From: Tranzscheliella williamsii
Taxonomy: Eukaryota > Basidiomycota > Ustilaginomycetes > Ustilaginales > Ustilaginaceae
Assembly (NCBI GenBank): GCA_023212725.1
Contig: JALBYF010000022.1
Span: forward strand, 186,001-250,000
Reading direction: 5' to 3'
Length of the DNA stretch: 64,000 bases
Shown in pieces: positions 1 through 9,610 of this stretch (the first letter of the stretch is position 1; each line of letters begins with the position of its first letter). The notes under the pieces were generated by a model. That model was given only the letters and a program-made list of their open reading frames with translations, made no database searches and was not told where the DNA came from. Both the position numbers and the translations under genes were made by a program.

Positions 1-715
1 GCTCAGCAGAATACAGGCTCTCCTCCAGGTGAACTGCATTCTCTCTCCGGCTGTAGGCCCTGAGGTACGGTAAGATCGCACTTTGTCGTTCAGCGGCAAT
101 CGCTCGGAGATACAGTTCGGACTACGCACTAGCATTCTGAACCAAATTCTCGTGGGAAACTTCGCCGATCTGCGGCAGAGCACCGTTTTCGGTGCATTTC
201 GGATTGGAGAGCGGATCTGCGGCCTCGCGGCTACTGCTTGCAAGAGATGTCGGAGGCAATGGCTTGCTGACAGGAGAGCATTGACCGGTCTCATTTGACT
301 TACAGATGCCGGAACGCCTAGCTGCCTCGGCCGCTCTGTCAGCCGAGCATGGGCTGCCATTCTCCAACGTTCTTTGCTGCACCTACCCTAAGGGTTCTTG
401 CTGACCATGCAAGTCAAGGGGAACACTGCCTCTCGACCTGGCTACGGCGCTGCATCCTCACTTGGCTGAACTACTGTCCGAGCCACCGTTTCCTCTGTGG
501 TCGACCGCTTGTGTATATAGTTCTCCAATCTGCCTACCCGTCATCACCATCCCTCCCATTTCATCACTGTCTATCCTTTTGGTTGGCTTAAATCGTGATA
601 ATTCAGGCTCATACATTGCGTTTTTCGCTCACAAACGGTCCGGACACGTATCCAATTGCCATGCATGGACTACGGGCGAGCATAGGTGCTCCCCAGTAGC
701 TTTATGTAAGGTGGC
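1..715. other. intergenic, no gene recognised
   Basis: No reading frame here looks like a protein. The stretch contains the short palindromic string accctaagggt near 382-392, which resembles a telomere-type box, but a single copy is not significant. The right part may be the promoter and 5' leader of the gene starting at 716. Confidence 0.4.
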
Positions 716-1612
716 ATGAAGCTCGAACCCAACCCTCTGGGCGCCATCCGAGCGAAAGGTCGATTGCTGCGGAACAAGGGCGACAAGACCCGTATACAGG
801 CCTCAGCTACATCCTGCGATCATGGCTCTACTTCTCCACAGCAGGCGAGCTCGCGGCGGTTATCAGGTGACGAGCACATCTTTACCAGCGCGAGTATGGA
901 GGCCAGGGGACATGCGCGCGGCTTGTCGCAGAACAAGCCGGTCCTGCTGGGGGATGACAAGGAGCTTCACGATCCCCACTTTGTGCGTCACAATTGGGAG
1001 ATGATGTCGGGCGATACAAGTCCAGCCGACTATTCACTTGGTGCCTCTTTCTGGCCTTTCAGCCAGGCTCTAGCTGGTCGAAGCCGCACCGGATCCTCCT
1101 CCAGGGCCAGCAGCTCAAGGCCCGCGTCGCGTTCCGGTAGCGAGAGCGGCCTGGGTCTGGGTTTCGGCGGCGCTCTCTCGCGTTTTCCAGGCTATCCCGC
1201 TTTGGGGGGAAGCTCGATACAGTCTTCCACGCGCGGCTTGCAGGTCGAAGGCTCCATCCTCCGGGACGAAGAAGCCGTGTTGGATGGCTATGACAGTAGC
1301 AGCGACGAGGAATCCAGCGACGAGGGCGACCGTTACTCTGCTTCTCGACGTGGCAGTCTCTCCCCTCACAATGCCCGCTTGCCGTCGCGACACATACAAG
1401 CCGAGCGTGAGTCGAGCCTTGCCTACCGCCCATGGCGCGCATCGCCTCCCGCCTTTACTGCTCAGGATGTCGCCTGCCGACCGCGACACCATACGGTAGG
1501 CGAGATCGGCCGCGACCGCCGCAACACTGCTACTTCGACTGGCCTGTCGAGAACAACGTTGCAAGCCGAACGCAGTCTCTCGGGCCCAGCGCAGCCGAGC
1601 TTCCTATACTGA
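716..1612 (+). CDS. Ser/Arg-rich hypothetical protein (possibly only part of a spliced gene)
   Basis: Open frame of 298 aa from the first in-frame ATG. I do not recognise the family. The protein is hydrophilic, with a Ser/Arg/Gly-rich stretch at about residues 120-150, an acidic DGYDSSSDEESSDEG block near 195, and no membrane segment or signal peptide. The middle (LLGDDKELHDPHFVRHNWEMM, then ASFWPFSQAL) looks more ordered than the rest. The C-terminal third is low in recognisable structure. A GTGAGT donor at 1408 and a CAG at 1464 could remove 58 nt and change the C-terminus, so the 3' end is uncertain. What is seen is an open frame with plausible composition; that it is a real gene is inference. 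Confidence 0.45.
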   Translation: MKLEPNPLGAIRAKGRLLRNKGDKTRIQASATSCDHGSTSPQQASSRRLSGDEHIFTSASMEARGHARGLSQNKPVLLGDDKELHDPHFVRHNWEMMSGDTSPADYSLGASFWPFSQALAGRSRTGSSSRASSSRPASRSGSESGLGLGFGGALSRFPGYPALGGSSIQSSTRGLQVEGSILRDEEAVLDGYDSSSDEESSDEGDRYSASRRGSLSPHNARLPSRHIQAERESSLAYRPWRASPPAFTAQDVACRPRHHTVGEIGRDRRNTATSTGLSRTTLQAERSLSGPAQPSFLY

Positions 1613-2992
1613 CATCGGGCTTATCTGTTCTGGCAGCTGGCAGCCAAGCCAGTGAACGCGCTGACCCATCACAATCACCCCAGTCCCACATATCGATCAA
1701 GGCCAAAACTTGGATTGGTGATTGTCTGAAGTTCGCCAGCGCAAGCTTTCGCGCCCCGACGCCCTTTGCCCGTTCCCATGACGTAGAATTGAAAGTCATC
1801 AATCTTCGACACCTCAGCATGCAAATCCATCTTTCCCGCTTCCTTCGCCTATTTTGGATCCCCCAATTCCTTCCTTCTTTCCAGTGGCAGATGCCAAGGC
1901 CTTACGTTGAATCGAGTATTCCCACCTGTATTCCTAGGTTATCTGTAAGCCAGATTTCCAGTTCTGTATCGCATTCCGCTGTAATCAATTCAATACTATC
2001 CGATGTTCGCTCTCGCAACAAAAGGAAATGCTGATCCGCGGCTTACGTGTTGGAACCTGGCTGGGAACGACGCAGGGGACAGAAAACGCGGAAGCAGCCG
2101 AGGCCGGCGATCTTGCCAGTCTCTTTTTGGCAAGCAGTCGTGAGTGTGATTGCGCATGCGCATGTGAGAGTGACTCCACGCGGTGCAGGCGGGACTGCCG
2201 CCCCTCCACGCTATGCAAAGCGGGCATGCAGGCGTCAAGCAAGCCGTCGTCACCGCGAGAACGCTTTCCTGTAGCTGTAGGCAACCCTGCGCAGATCCGC
2301 CGTCGGTGCAAGCTGTTTGGCGCGTTGCAACGGGGCCAATGCGGTCGTTGCCCGCACTTGGATCTCGGCGCGCGGCCGCGCCATTTTAGGTACGGCCGCG
2401 CCAAGCGTGAACTGGTCACTACAGTGAGAGTTGAGTACGCTCTGGTCCGGGCCAGGCAGCCAGAGTTGAAAGCTACCTTGAAACTTCCCAGACCCCGCCC
2501 ATAGCTGACAACGCCGGAGCTTGCTGGCGCGAGGCTCGAGCGACACAGGCATTGTGTAAAAAACCCAGTCACCGTCACAGTGGGAGCGGTGAGTGTGCGT
2601 GGGGCGCGTCGAGCGAGGCAGTGCTGCAGGTCGGTCCAGCGCGCTTTTCGCCCACCTTGCCTCCCGCATCCAGCTGCAGCTGACACAGAAACACCCCGCA
2701 TTAAGGCCAGTCAGGCTTCCCACCGACTGTGACTGTGACTGTGACTTCCCAGGCACCGCCATGGCGGAACAGGTTGCCGGGGCCCACTGCCGGGCCCCAC
2801 TGCCCCCTCCACCTGGCACTGCTAGAGCATATATCAACGTCGGCGATGCTCAGCAGACATGGAGCACCGCCGCCTTTCTCCGTCCCCTGCCTGCCTCCCC
2901 CCTCACACCCGCTTCGTCCTGCGCTTTCTTCGTTGGCCTGTGGAACAGCTTGCTTTGCTCAGGTCGCCAAGCGGCGGAGCCACATTTTACGC
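1613..2992. other. intergenic, short tandem and palindromic repeats
   Basis: Frames in this 1.4 kb are short and lack recognisable motifs. A 12-bp palindrome tgcgcatgcgca lies at 2151-2162, and a gactgt tandem (3.7 copies) lies at 2725-2746 shortly before the next gene. It probably contains the promoter of the gene at 2993. Confidence 0.4.
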
Positions 2993-4129
2993 ATGTCTTC
3001 TCTATTCGGCCGTGGCAGGCGGCTGAGCGAGACTATGCTGAGGGAAGAGCATAGCTCGCGGACTTGCACAAGTCGCAGGCACAGCCAGTCGTCTTCGCGC
3101 AACTCGGCGCGGGGCACACCCAACATCGATGACTGGACTGGTGGGTTTACTGGCCTGGTCGATTTGGACCGCCAGATGCGCAACCTGGCCACGGCGGAGA
3201 GCGCGCTCCTGGACCCCGACAGCGGCCGCGAGGAGGAATGGACAGATCTGCACAGCCCATGGAGTACAGCGCCGCATCGGAGGAAGAGTTCGGCGGAGAC
3301 CCGCCCCCATGTCGGCTCAGCATCGTCGGCAGCTACCGCGCCCCAAGCGTTGTCGGCGCTATCGAACGGCTCGGGCTGCCACGCCCCATCACTCGCATCT
3401 ACAGCAGCCACCTCGTTGTTCTCGTCTACCTCGCGCGCTCGCTCCGGCTCGCAACCCTCGCTGTCGTCCAAGGGGAGAGTTTCGGCCAGTCACGATGGAG
3501 CGCCTCTGGATGGCCCGAGCCCGCCGCATCCAGTCGCCTCGCTGCCTGCCGCTCCGTCCGTGTTGGGCAGCTACCACTCGGCAGAGCCGTACCTCTTGTC
3601 GCCGCCCGTCAACTGCTCGGATCGGCTCAGCCTCTCTCGATCGTCTACTGCAGATGCATCCGCGTCCATGTCATTGGCACTCTCGACCGGTCCGCCGACG
3701 CCTGGCACCGCAGCGGCGGCTACTTGGACCGACCCTGAAGCGCCGCGCTACTTCCCTGCTGGCCTCGCCACGGGCACCAAGACTCCGCGCTCAGTGCGCA
3801 GCAAAGCGAGGCGAGCCCCACTGCCGCGTCTCATCTCGGGCGAGGTTGCCAGTTCTGCATCGGCAGGCAGTAGCGCTGCGATCGGGAGTGTCTCCAGCGA
3901 CGACGCGGATGTGCCGTCGGAAGCGCAGCGCCTCGGAGCCCCCGCGTCGTCGGCAGCCCCGAACACGTACGCGCTTCAACGATCGGCGCAGTCGCTGGCC
4001 ATCGGGCTGCGATTCAAGGTGATCCGCGCCAAGCGGAAGCTCAAAAGGACAGGCCAGGAGGCAGCTCACCTTTTGACGCCATCGCGCGCATTCGACCGTA
4101 CCGCCCCGGAGCCCCACGTCTCTACCTGA
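2993..4129 (+). CDS. Ser/Ala-rich hypothetical protein
   Basis: Frame of 378 aa beginning at MSSLFGRGRRLSETM. I chose this start because the open frame upstream of it reads like leader sequence. Unrecognised family. The N-terminus is Arg/Ser-rich with several RxxS-type sites (RRLS, RRHS, RRKS) that could be kinase targets. The segment NIDDWTGGFTGLVDLDRQMRNLATAESALLD around residues 42-75 looks like a folded or conserved short module. The middle is Ser/Ala/Pro-rich and disordered, and the C-terminus is basic (FKVIRAKRKLKR). No membrane span or signal peptide is visible. It ends about 200 nt from the 3' end of the convergent monooxygenase gene. Function is unknown. Confidence 0.5.
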   Translation: MSSLFGRGRRLSETMLREEHSSRTCTSRRHSQSSSRNSARGTPNIDDWTGGFTGLVDLDRQMRNLATAESALLDPDSGREEEWTDLHSPWSTAPHRRKSSAETRPHVGSASSAATAPQALSALSNGSGCHAPSLASTAATSLFSSTSRARSGSQPSLSSKGRVSASHDGAPLDGPSPPHPVASLPAAPSVLGSYHSAEPYLLSPPVNCSDRLSLSRSSTADASASMSLALSTGPPTPGTAAAATWTDPEAPRYFPAGLATGTKTPRSVRSKARRAPLPRLISGEVASSASAGSSAAIGSVSSDDADVPSEAQRLGAPASSAAPNTYALQRSAQSLAIGLRFKVIRAKRKLKRTGQEAAHLLTPSRAFDRTAPEPHVST

Positions 4130-4339
4130 CCCCCACCCAGCCCCGCTCGTCGCTGCCCGGAGCACGCCAGCGCGATCCCCTGTATTCCTACCCGCATACC
4201 CATGTCACCAGCCCGTATCTGCTCTCTCGTCAGCGACGCACAGCCGCATTTTTGGCACCGGCACGGCGAATCGCGTGATCATGGCTTGTTCTGCGGTCTA
4301 GTAGCCGCCGAGGGACGGTCGCTGTTGGTGGGCATTGGC

Positions 4340-6037
4340 TCAGTAGCCGAGCACGCGCCGCCTGAGGCGTTTGGTATCCGCCCGGCGCTGGTTGCGGAAG
4401 TCTGGCATGCGGCGCCAGCCCTCGTCGGTGGCGGTGAGGGGGGTGAGGGAGCCCTCGTCGGTGTCGGTGCGGGCAGGGACGGATGTGGACTCGTCGGAGC
4501 CGGGCGTGCGCAGGTGGTCGGGGAGGAGCGCCAGCAGGGCGTTCTGGTACGCGGTGTCGGCGGGGTAGCCGAGGTCGCTGGTCTGGTTGGGTTCGGCGGG
4601 GTTGTGGGGCGGCGGGGGGGTGGGGTGCTGCCAGCGAGCGGGCTGGGTGGAGGCGAGGCGGGTATCGAGGCGAGGGAGCGCGGGGTGCGCGGTCATTGCG
4701 GCCCAGAACGCCGCGGCCACGCGCGCCTGGACGTGGGTCAGCGGAAAGGGGACTATGCGCGTCGGGACGCCAAGCACGCAGAGCGACGCATCGGCAGCAT
4801 GGAAGAGCGACCAGTCGTCGAGGTGGGTCAGATGGGCTGCCAGCCGCCAGGGCGGCGAGTACGGCTGGCTGTGCGTCTCGGCAAAGTACTCGTCCAGCGT
4901 GGGGTCCGCAGGCACCACGGCGCCGGCGGGGAGCAGCGGTCGGGTGTCGAAGGGGGCCGTATCGTGGGCAAGGTACGGCAGGTCGTAGGCGTAGCCGGTG
5001 GCGAAGATGATGGTGTCGATGTCGGAGCGGTGCGAACCGTCGTCGAAGTGGACCGTAGCGCGGTGGGGGGCGGAGGGGGCGTGGATGGCGGCGATCTTGG
5101 GGAGGACGTGGATGCGCTTGGCCCAGGCGGGCGCGGCGGGGTCGCGGGGGTCGTAGTCGAGTGGTGGGGGCTGGGTGACGTCCTGGTAGGCGTGCAGGAC
5201 GGTGGTGGCGGTGGTGCGCGCTTCACTGCCGGCGATCCAGTCGCGCGTCGCCGTCGCGCCCTCGGGGAGTGTGCGCAGCACGCACCCCGCCAGCTCGCGC
5301 GCGATATCGGAGCCAGACGACGAATTGCCGACAACCAGCACGGTCTGGCCGGCGAACGGCACTGGCGAGCGCCACCAGGCCGAGTGCAGAATGCGGCCTG
5401 CAAACCGCCACAGTCCGGGCACGTAGGGGATGTGCGGCGTGTTGCACCTGCCGCTGGCCAGGACGACGTGGTTGAACACCTCCTCCGCAGCCGCGCCCGA
5501 GCCTACTTGGCGCGACACGACCGACCACCGGCTCCCCTGCCCCCACGCCCGCCGCGACACATCGTGCGCAGTGCGCTCTACCCGGCTCACCGCCGTGTTG
5601 AAGCGCATACGGTAGTGCTCGCCCTCGCGCGGCAGCGCGCTCTGCGCAAACGCACCAATGTAACCCTCCACCGTCTGCCGCGTCGGAAAGAGGTCGACTC
5701 CCGCAGCGTACGGCTGCGACCGATAGCTCATCACGTCGCATGGCAGGTTGGTGCGCAGCCCGTCGTACATGGGCCCCGGCGGCCGGAAGGTGCCGCCCAC
5801 GTCGCCGTCCTTGCGGCTGCCCGCCCACAGCGCGTGCGCCCGCCCGCCGCAGTCGTACCGAATAACGCACTCGCCCGGCTCCGCATCGTACTGCCAGACC
5901 CCCCCGACCGCAGCACGCCGCTCGTAGACCGTGATGTCGAAGCGTGCCGTCGCGGACAGTTGGTTGATGGCGTGCAGCTGGTGCACCATCGCCAGGCCCG
6001 CAGGCCCCGCCCCAATCACCGCCACCCGTCGCTGCAT
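4340..6037 (-). CDS. flavin-containing monooxygenase (FMO-like)
   Basis: 565 aa, read from the ATG at 6037; the frame stays open upstream, but the FAD motif starts five residues after this Met, which fixes the start. Motifs in order: FAD-binding VIGAGPAG (residues 7-14), GGVW (45-48), the ASGRCNTPHIPYVPG block (194-208), the FMO signature FAGRILHS (212-219), NADPH-binding VVGNSSSGSDIA (235-246) and ATGY (346-349). This order is diagnostic of class B flavoprotein monooxygenases of the FMO type, which oxygenate N or S atoms of soft nucleophiles using NADPH and O2. The substrate cannot be told; the yeast relative oxidises thiols. No transmembrane tail is obvious. Its base composition switches strand bias midway (see findings). 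The opposite strand carries a long antisense open frame, which I treat as a by-product of GC content. Confidence 0.9.
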   Translation of the reverse strand: MQRRVAVIGAGPAGLAMVHQLHAINQLSATARFDITVYERRAAVGGVWQYDAEPGECVIRYDCGGRAHALWAGSRKDGDVGGTFRPPGPMYDGLRTNLPCDVMSYRSQPYAAGVDLFPTRQTVEGYIGAFAQSALPREGEHYRMRFNTAVSRVERTAHDVSRRAWGQGSRWSVVSRQVGSGAAAEEVFNHVVLASGRCNTPHIPYVPGLWRFAGRILHSAWWRSPVPFAGQTVLVVGNSSSGSDIARELAGCVLRTLPEGATATRDWIAGSEARTTATTVLHAYQDVTQPPPLDYDPRDPAAPAWAKRIHVLPKIAAIHAPSAPHRATVHFDDGSHRSDIDTIIFATGYAYDLPYLAHDTAPFDTRPLLPAGAVVPADPTLDEYFAETHSQPYSPPWRLAAHLTHLDDWSLFHAADASLCVLGVPTRIVPFPLTHVQARVAAAFWAAMTAHPALPRLDTRLASTQPARWQHPTPPPPHNPAEPNQTSDLGYPADTAYQNALLALLPDHLRTPGSDESTSVPARTDTDEGSLTPLTATDEGWRRMPDFRNQRRADTKRLRRRVLGY

Positions 6038-6422
6038 CCCAATCCCCCGCCCAGCGCTGCTCAGTCCAGCACCAGCAACGCAAAACCCGTCGCAACCACG
6101 CAGAATCGGTCGTAATCTGGACAAGCGCAACAGAGCGGAACAAGGTGGAAGGGAGCCAGGACCCTCGGCGCTCAATAATAAACCGGTATTGCGATTTCGC
6201 TTCAGCTTCACCTCACGTCATGCAATAAATTGTCTGAGAGTCGGTCTATTCAGACATTTCCCCACTTCCCGGTGGGCAGGTATCACGAGAGTGGGTTGCA
6301 TCGTGCAACAACAAACCAATGATGCGGGAGCGTTGCGCATGAGGCGGCCAAGACCGTAGTATACAGGGTTGCATGGAAAGGGGATGGGCGGCAGGCCGCG
6401 TCAAGGAGGAAGCGCGCGCCGC
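6038..6422. other. intergenic between FMO 5' end and PurU 3' end
   Basis: 385 bp. The left part should carry the promoter of the FMO-like gene and the right part the 3' UTR of the deformylase gene, since both genes run leftward. No repeat or RNA gene is seen. Confidence 0.4.
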
Positions 6423-7598
6423 TCAGTTGAAGACCACCGTTTTGGCGCCGTTGAGAAGGACCCTGCGCTCGGCGGTCCACTTGACGGCCCTGGCGAGGAC
6501 GCGCGCCTCGACGTCGGAGCCGGCCTGGACGAGGTCGTGCGGGCTCATGGCGTGGGTGACCCTCTCGACCGCCTGCTCGATAATAGGGCCCTCGTCGAGA
6601 TCGGCCGTGACAAAGTGCGCCGTGGCGCCGATCAGCTTGACACCGCGTTCGAACGCCTGGTGATACGGCTTGGCGCCCTTGAAAGACGGGAGGAAGCTGT
6701 GGTGGATGTTGATGATTCGGCCGCTGTACAGACTGCAGAGCTGCGGACTGAGGATCTGCATGTAGCGTGCCAGGACAATCATGTCGATCTCGTACTTCTG
6801 GGCGAGCTTCACCATCTCACCCTCCTGCCATTGCTTTGTCTTTCCCTCGGCCGTGTTGATGGGCAGGTGGTAGAAAGGAATGCCGTGTGCCTTGGCCAGC
6901 GGCTCGTAGTCGGCGTGGTTGGAAATAATCAAAGGTACGATGATCGGCAGCGTATTGTTGGACAACCGGAAGAGGAGGTCGTTGAGACAGTGGCCAATCT
7001 TGGAGACCATAAGCAGCGTTCGGGGCTTCTCTTCGGCGCCAAAGATCTTGACAGAAACATCGGCAGCGGTGGCGAATTCTTCCTCGAACTCTCTCTTCAC
7101 CTTGGCGAGGAAGGCGCTCCTGTTCTGAGCGTAGTCCGACGCCTTCGGATCGGGATGCGCGCCATTTTCAGGCTCGGGCTCGGAGGCATGCACTCGCATG
7201 AAGAACGTGCCGGTGCTGGGGTCACCATACTGAGCCGAGTCCATGATGTTCATGTTGCGGCGAGCAAGGAAGCCAGAGACATTGTGTACAATACCAGGAC
7301 CGTCGGGCCCGGACAAAGTGAGAATGATGGAAGGAGGAGGCAAGGCCGAAGCCGGCTGCTTGGGTCGGATCTTGGACGGCAGGATCGAGTGGGCAGTGGC
7401 CGCCGCTGGAGACGACGTCGGTCCAGCCTGAGCAGTGGTCATCTTTTCCAAGTCGGCTAGCGAACGGATTCCGCGTGTTGCTTGGAGGATCGAAGGGGCC
7501 AGGCGTGGCTGGGCGAGTGCTCGAAAAGAGATAGACGACAGAAGTCCTGCAGAGGCGGCAGCAGTTGAAGCTAGCTTCGACCCAGCGAGATGGAACAT
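6423..7598 (-). CDS. purU: formyltetrahydrofolate deformylase (PurU type), probably mitochondrial
   Basis: 391 aa from the ATG at 7598. An in-frame extension to 7778 exists but is leader-like. The first 50 residues are rich in Ser/Ala/Leu/Arg and lack acidic residues until about 48, as expected for a mitochondrial presequence. An N-terminal ACT domain (about 90-170, LSGPDGPGIVHNVSGFL) is followed by a formyl-transferase fold domain with INIHHSFLPSFKGAKPY near residue 294, carrying the catalytic Asn-His pair, and DLDEGPIIEQ with the catalytic Asp. The family hydrolyses 10-formyl-tetrahydrofolate to formate and tetrahydrofolate, balancing one-carbon pools. Bacterial members are about 280 aa; the extra length is the presequence and a Pro/Ala linker. 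It is divergent from GTR1 across a 560-bp gap. Confidence 0.93.
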   Translation of the reverse strand: MFHLAGSKLASTAAASAGLLSSISFRALAQPRLAPSILQATRGIRSLADLEKMTTAQAGPTSSPAAATAHSILPSKIRPKQPASALPPPSIILTLSGPDGPGIVHNVSGFLARRNMNIMDSAQYGDPSTGTFFMRVHASEPEPENGAHPDPKASDYAQNRSAFLAKVKREFEEEFATAADVSVKIFGAEEKPRTLLMVSKIGHCLNDLLFRLSNNTLPIIVPLIISNHADYEPLAKAHGIPFYHLPINTAEGKTKQWQEGEMVKLAQKYEIDMIVLARYMQILSPQLCSLYSGRIINIHHSFLPSFKGAKPYHQAFERGVKLIGATAHFVTADLDEGPIIEQAVERVTHAMSPHDLVQAGSDVEARVLARAVKWTAERRVLLNGAKTVVFN

Positions 7599-8158
7599 GG
7601 GCTTTCGAAAGGAACAAACAAACAGCCAGCAGCAAACAGAGATGGCAACGAACCGAAAGCGGAAGGGGTGGGGCCGGAGTCGAGAAACACAGGGGGTCGT
7701 CGACGAATCCTGTTGAGAGGAGACGCTATTGAGACTGGATACAAAGCGGAAAGATTTGGTAGGAAAAAAAGCAGGCAAGGAATGCTTTGAGCATGATCAT
7801 TGCGCTGCCCACGGCGTTCATAAGTGTTGTCCAGTTTGAGCCCAATTTTCTTTTTTTGTTGGACAGCTAGCTGGCTTCGTTCTGTCTGATTGATGTGACT
7901 CGGCTGTCTCCTTCGACAGATGATGGACACCTCACGTGTCGCATAATTTTATGAAGCCCGCACAACCACGAACAACTCACCTAACAGCCATGCCGCTCTA
8001 ACACTATGCTGACGTAAGCAGACATCTCCACATCCAGCCGCGAGCCAGCGCCGTGCGGCCGCAGCGCAGGGTGCTATTGGTGACTCTGCTCAATGTCAGA
8101 CTCCTCTTCTGTACCCTCAACAACCTCAGCATCTTGAAGCACGGAGCAGGCGGTCAAC
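7599..8158. promoter_or_regulatory. divergent promoter region purU / GTR1
   Basis: 560 bp between the two start codons, so it should drive both genes. It contains a CACGTG E-box at 7933-7938 and a T-rich run near 7850. No TATA box is assigned. Confidence 0.5.
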
Positions 8159-9426
8159 ATGAAGCGCAAGGTAAGGTACTGCCGCAGAAGCCAGGCTGTC
8201 TGTATAAGTTCGCTGACGTCTGGTCTTCCGTGCAGGTGCTCTTGATGGGCCAGTCCGGGTGCGGGAAGACCAGCATGCGTTCGCTCATCTTTTCTGCCTA
8301 TCGAGCTGCGGACACACGCCGCCTCGGCTCGACGCTGGACGTCGAGCACTCGCATGTGCGCTTCCTCGGCAATCTGGTGCTGAATCTCTGGGACTGTGGA
8401 GGACAGCAGTCGTACATGGACAGCTATCTGGAGAAGCAGCGCTCGCAGGTGTTCTCCACTGTCGGCGTGCTAATCTACGTCTTCGACCTGGTAGGTGCCG
8501 AAGGCGGCGAAGAAGGTCACGAAGAGTGGGAGCGCGACCTGCGCTATTACAAGGACTGCATCTCCGCCCTGTATCAGTACTCGCCCGATGCGCACGTCTT
8601 TTGTCTACTCCACAAGATGGACCTCGTCGATAAGAGCCGGCGCGCATCGGTCTACTCTAGCAGGGTCAAAGAGCTCAGATGGAAGAGCAGAGAAGTGGCC
8701 CAGGCCGCCAGCAGCAAGGCAGGTAATGGCTTCCGGATCAACTGCTTCGCCACCAGCATCTGGGACGAAAGCTTGTACCGAGCCTGGAGCCGCATCGTGC
8801 AGACCCAGATACCCGCTGTAGCTGTCCTAGAACGGCATCTTAGGCAGTTTGCAGAATCGTGTTCTGCCGTCGAAGTCGTACTCTTCGAAAGAACCACTTT
8901 CTTGGTCATTGCTAGCGCCACCGGTGCCTCGAGCCCCCCACCACGCGCGGAAAAGTCCGACAGCGGCGCCGATTTTACCTATGATGAGGACGAAGAAGGG
9001 ATGGAAGGCTTCAGAGACACGCAGGGTCGCTCGACCACTTCGGCGCTCGGCTCTGGCTTTATTACATTTCCATCATCCTCGCTTGCCCATGCCGCCACAG
9101 CTTCTTTCTCCGACTCGCCGCTGACCGCTGCGGACCACTCGTCTCGGGCGCCGCTCGATCCGGAACGCTTCGAAAAGGTCTCGGAGCTGATCAAAAACTT
9201 CAAGCTCTCCTGCCAGAAGCTGCCGGCCAAGACCAACCAGTGCGAGTTCCAGGCGGTGGAGATCAAGGCGCCCAACTTCTCCGCCTACATCGACAGTCTG
9301 ACGAGCAACACGTACATCATGATTATGGTCGCCGATCCCAAGATCCAGTTGGCCAGTGTCAAGCTCAACGTTCAGCTCGCCCGCGATCACTTTGAAAAAC
9401 TTCAAGCCATCACGTTACGCGCGTGA
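8159..9426 (+). CDS. GTR1: Rag-family GTPase Gtr1 (RagA/B), two exons
   Basis: Exons 8159-8170 and 8236-9426 join in phase 0 across a 65-nt intron (GTAAGG...TGCAG), giving 400 aa. The first exon codes only MKRK, and the join creates MKRKVLLMGQSGCGKTSM, the expected N-terminus with the P-loop at residues 9-16. Next come LDVEHSHVRFLGNLVLNLWDCGG (switch region), HKMDLVD (base recognition) and a C-terminal roadblock-fold region (FEKVSELIKNFKLSC, YIMIMVAD). The protein forms a heterodimer with Gtr2 on the vacuole and signals amino-acid sufficiency to TORC1. An insertion of roughly 80 Ser/Asp-rich residues sits before FEKVSELIKN, where the yeast protein is shorter. Without the tiny exon the gene would appear to lack a start. 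Confidence 0.95.
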
Positions 9427-9610
9427 CAACGGGCCCCAGCTCGCCGCTTGCCACACGTTGCGTACCTGTTCGTCCTGCCACGCCATTCAGTCTGCATTCG
9501 CAATCTCATACCCTTGACACCCGTGCTGAATCTGCTCTGTGAGACGCTGAGCATGCCATTGGTAGCACGACTAGGCCGCTCCTCGGAGCTGGCCACCGAC
9601 TGTATACACA

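Noticed and set aside
4202..6115. 637-codon open frame on plus, antisense to the FMO-like gene
   Set aside because: Its composition is extremely Gly/Val/Arg-rich, and the opposite frame carries all FMO motifs. It arises from GC content and codon bias.
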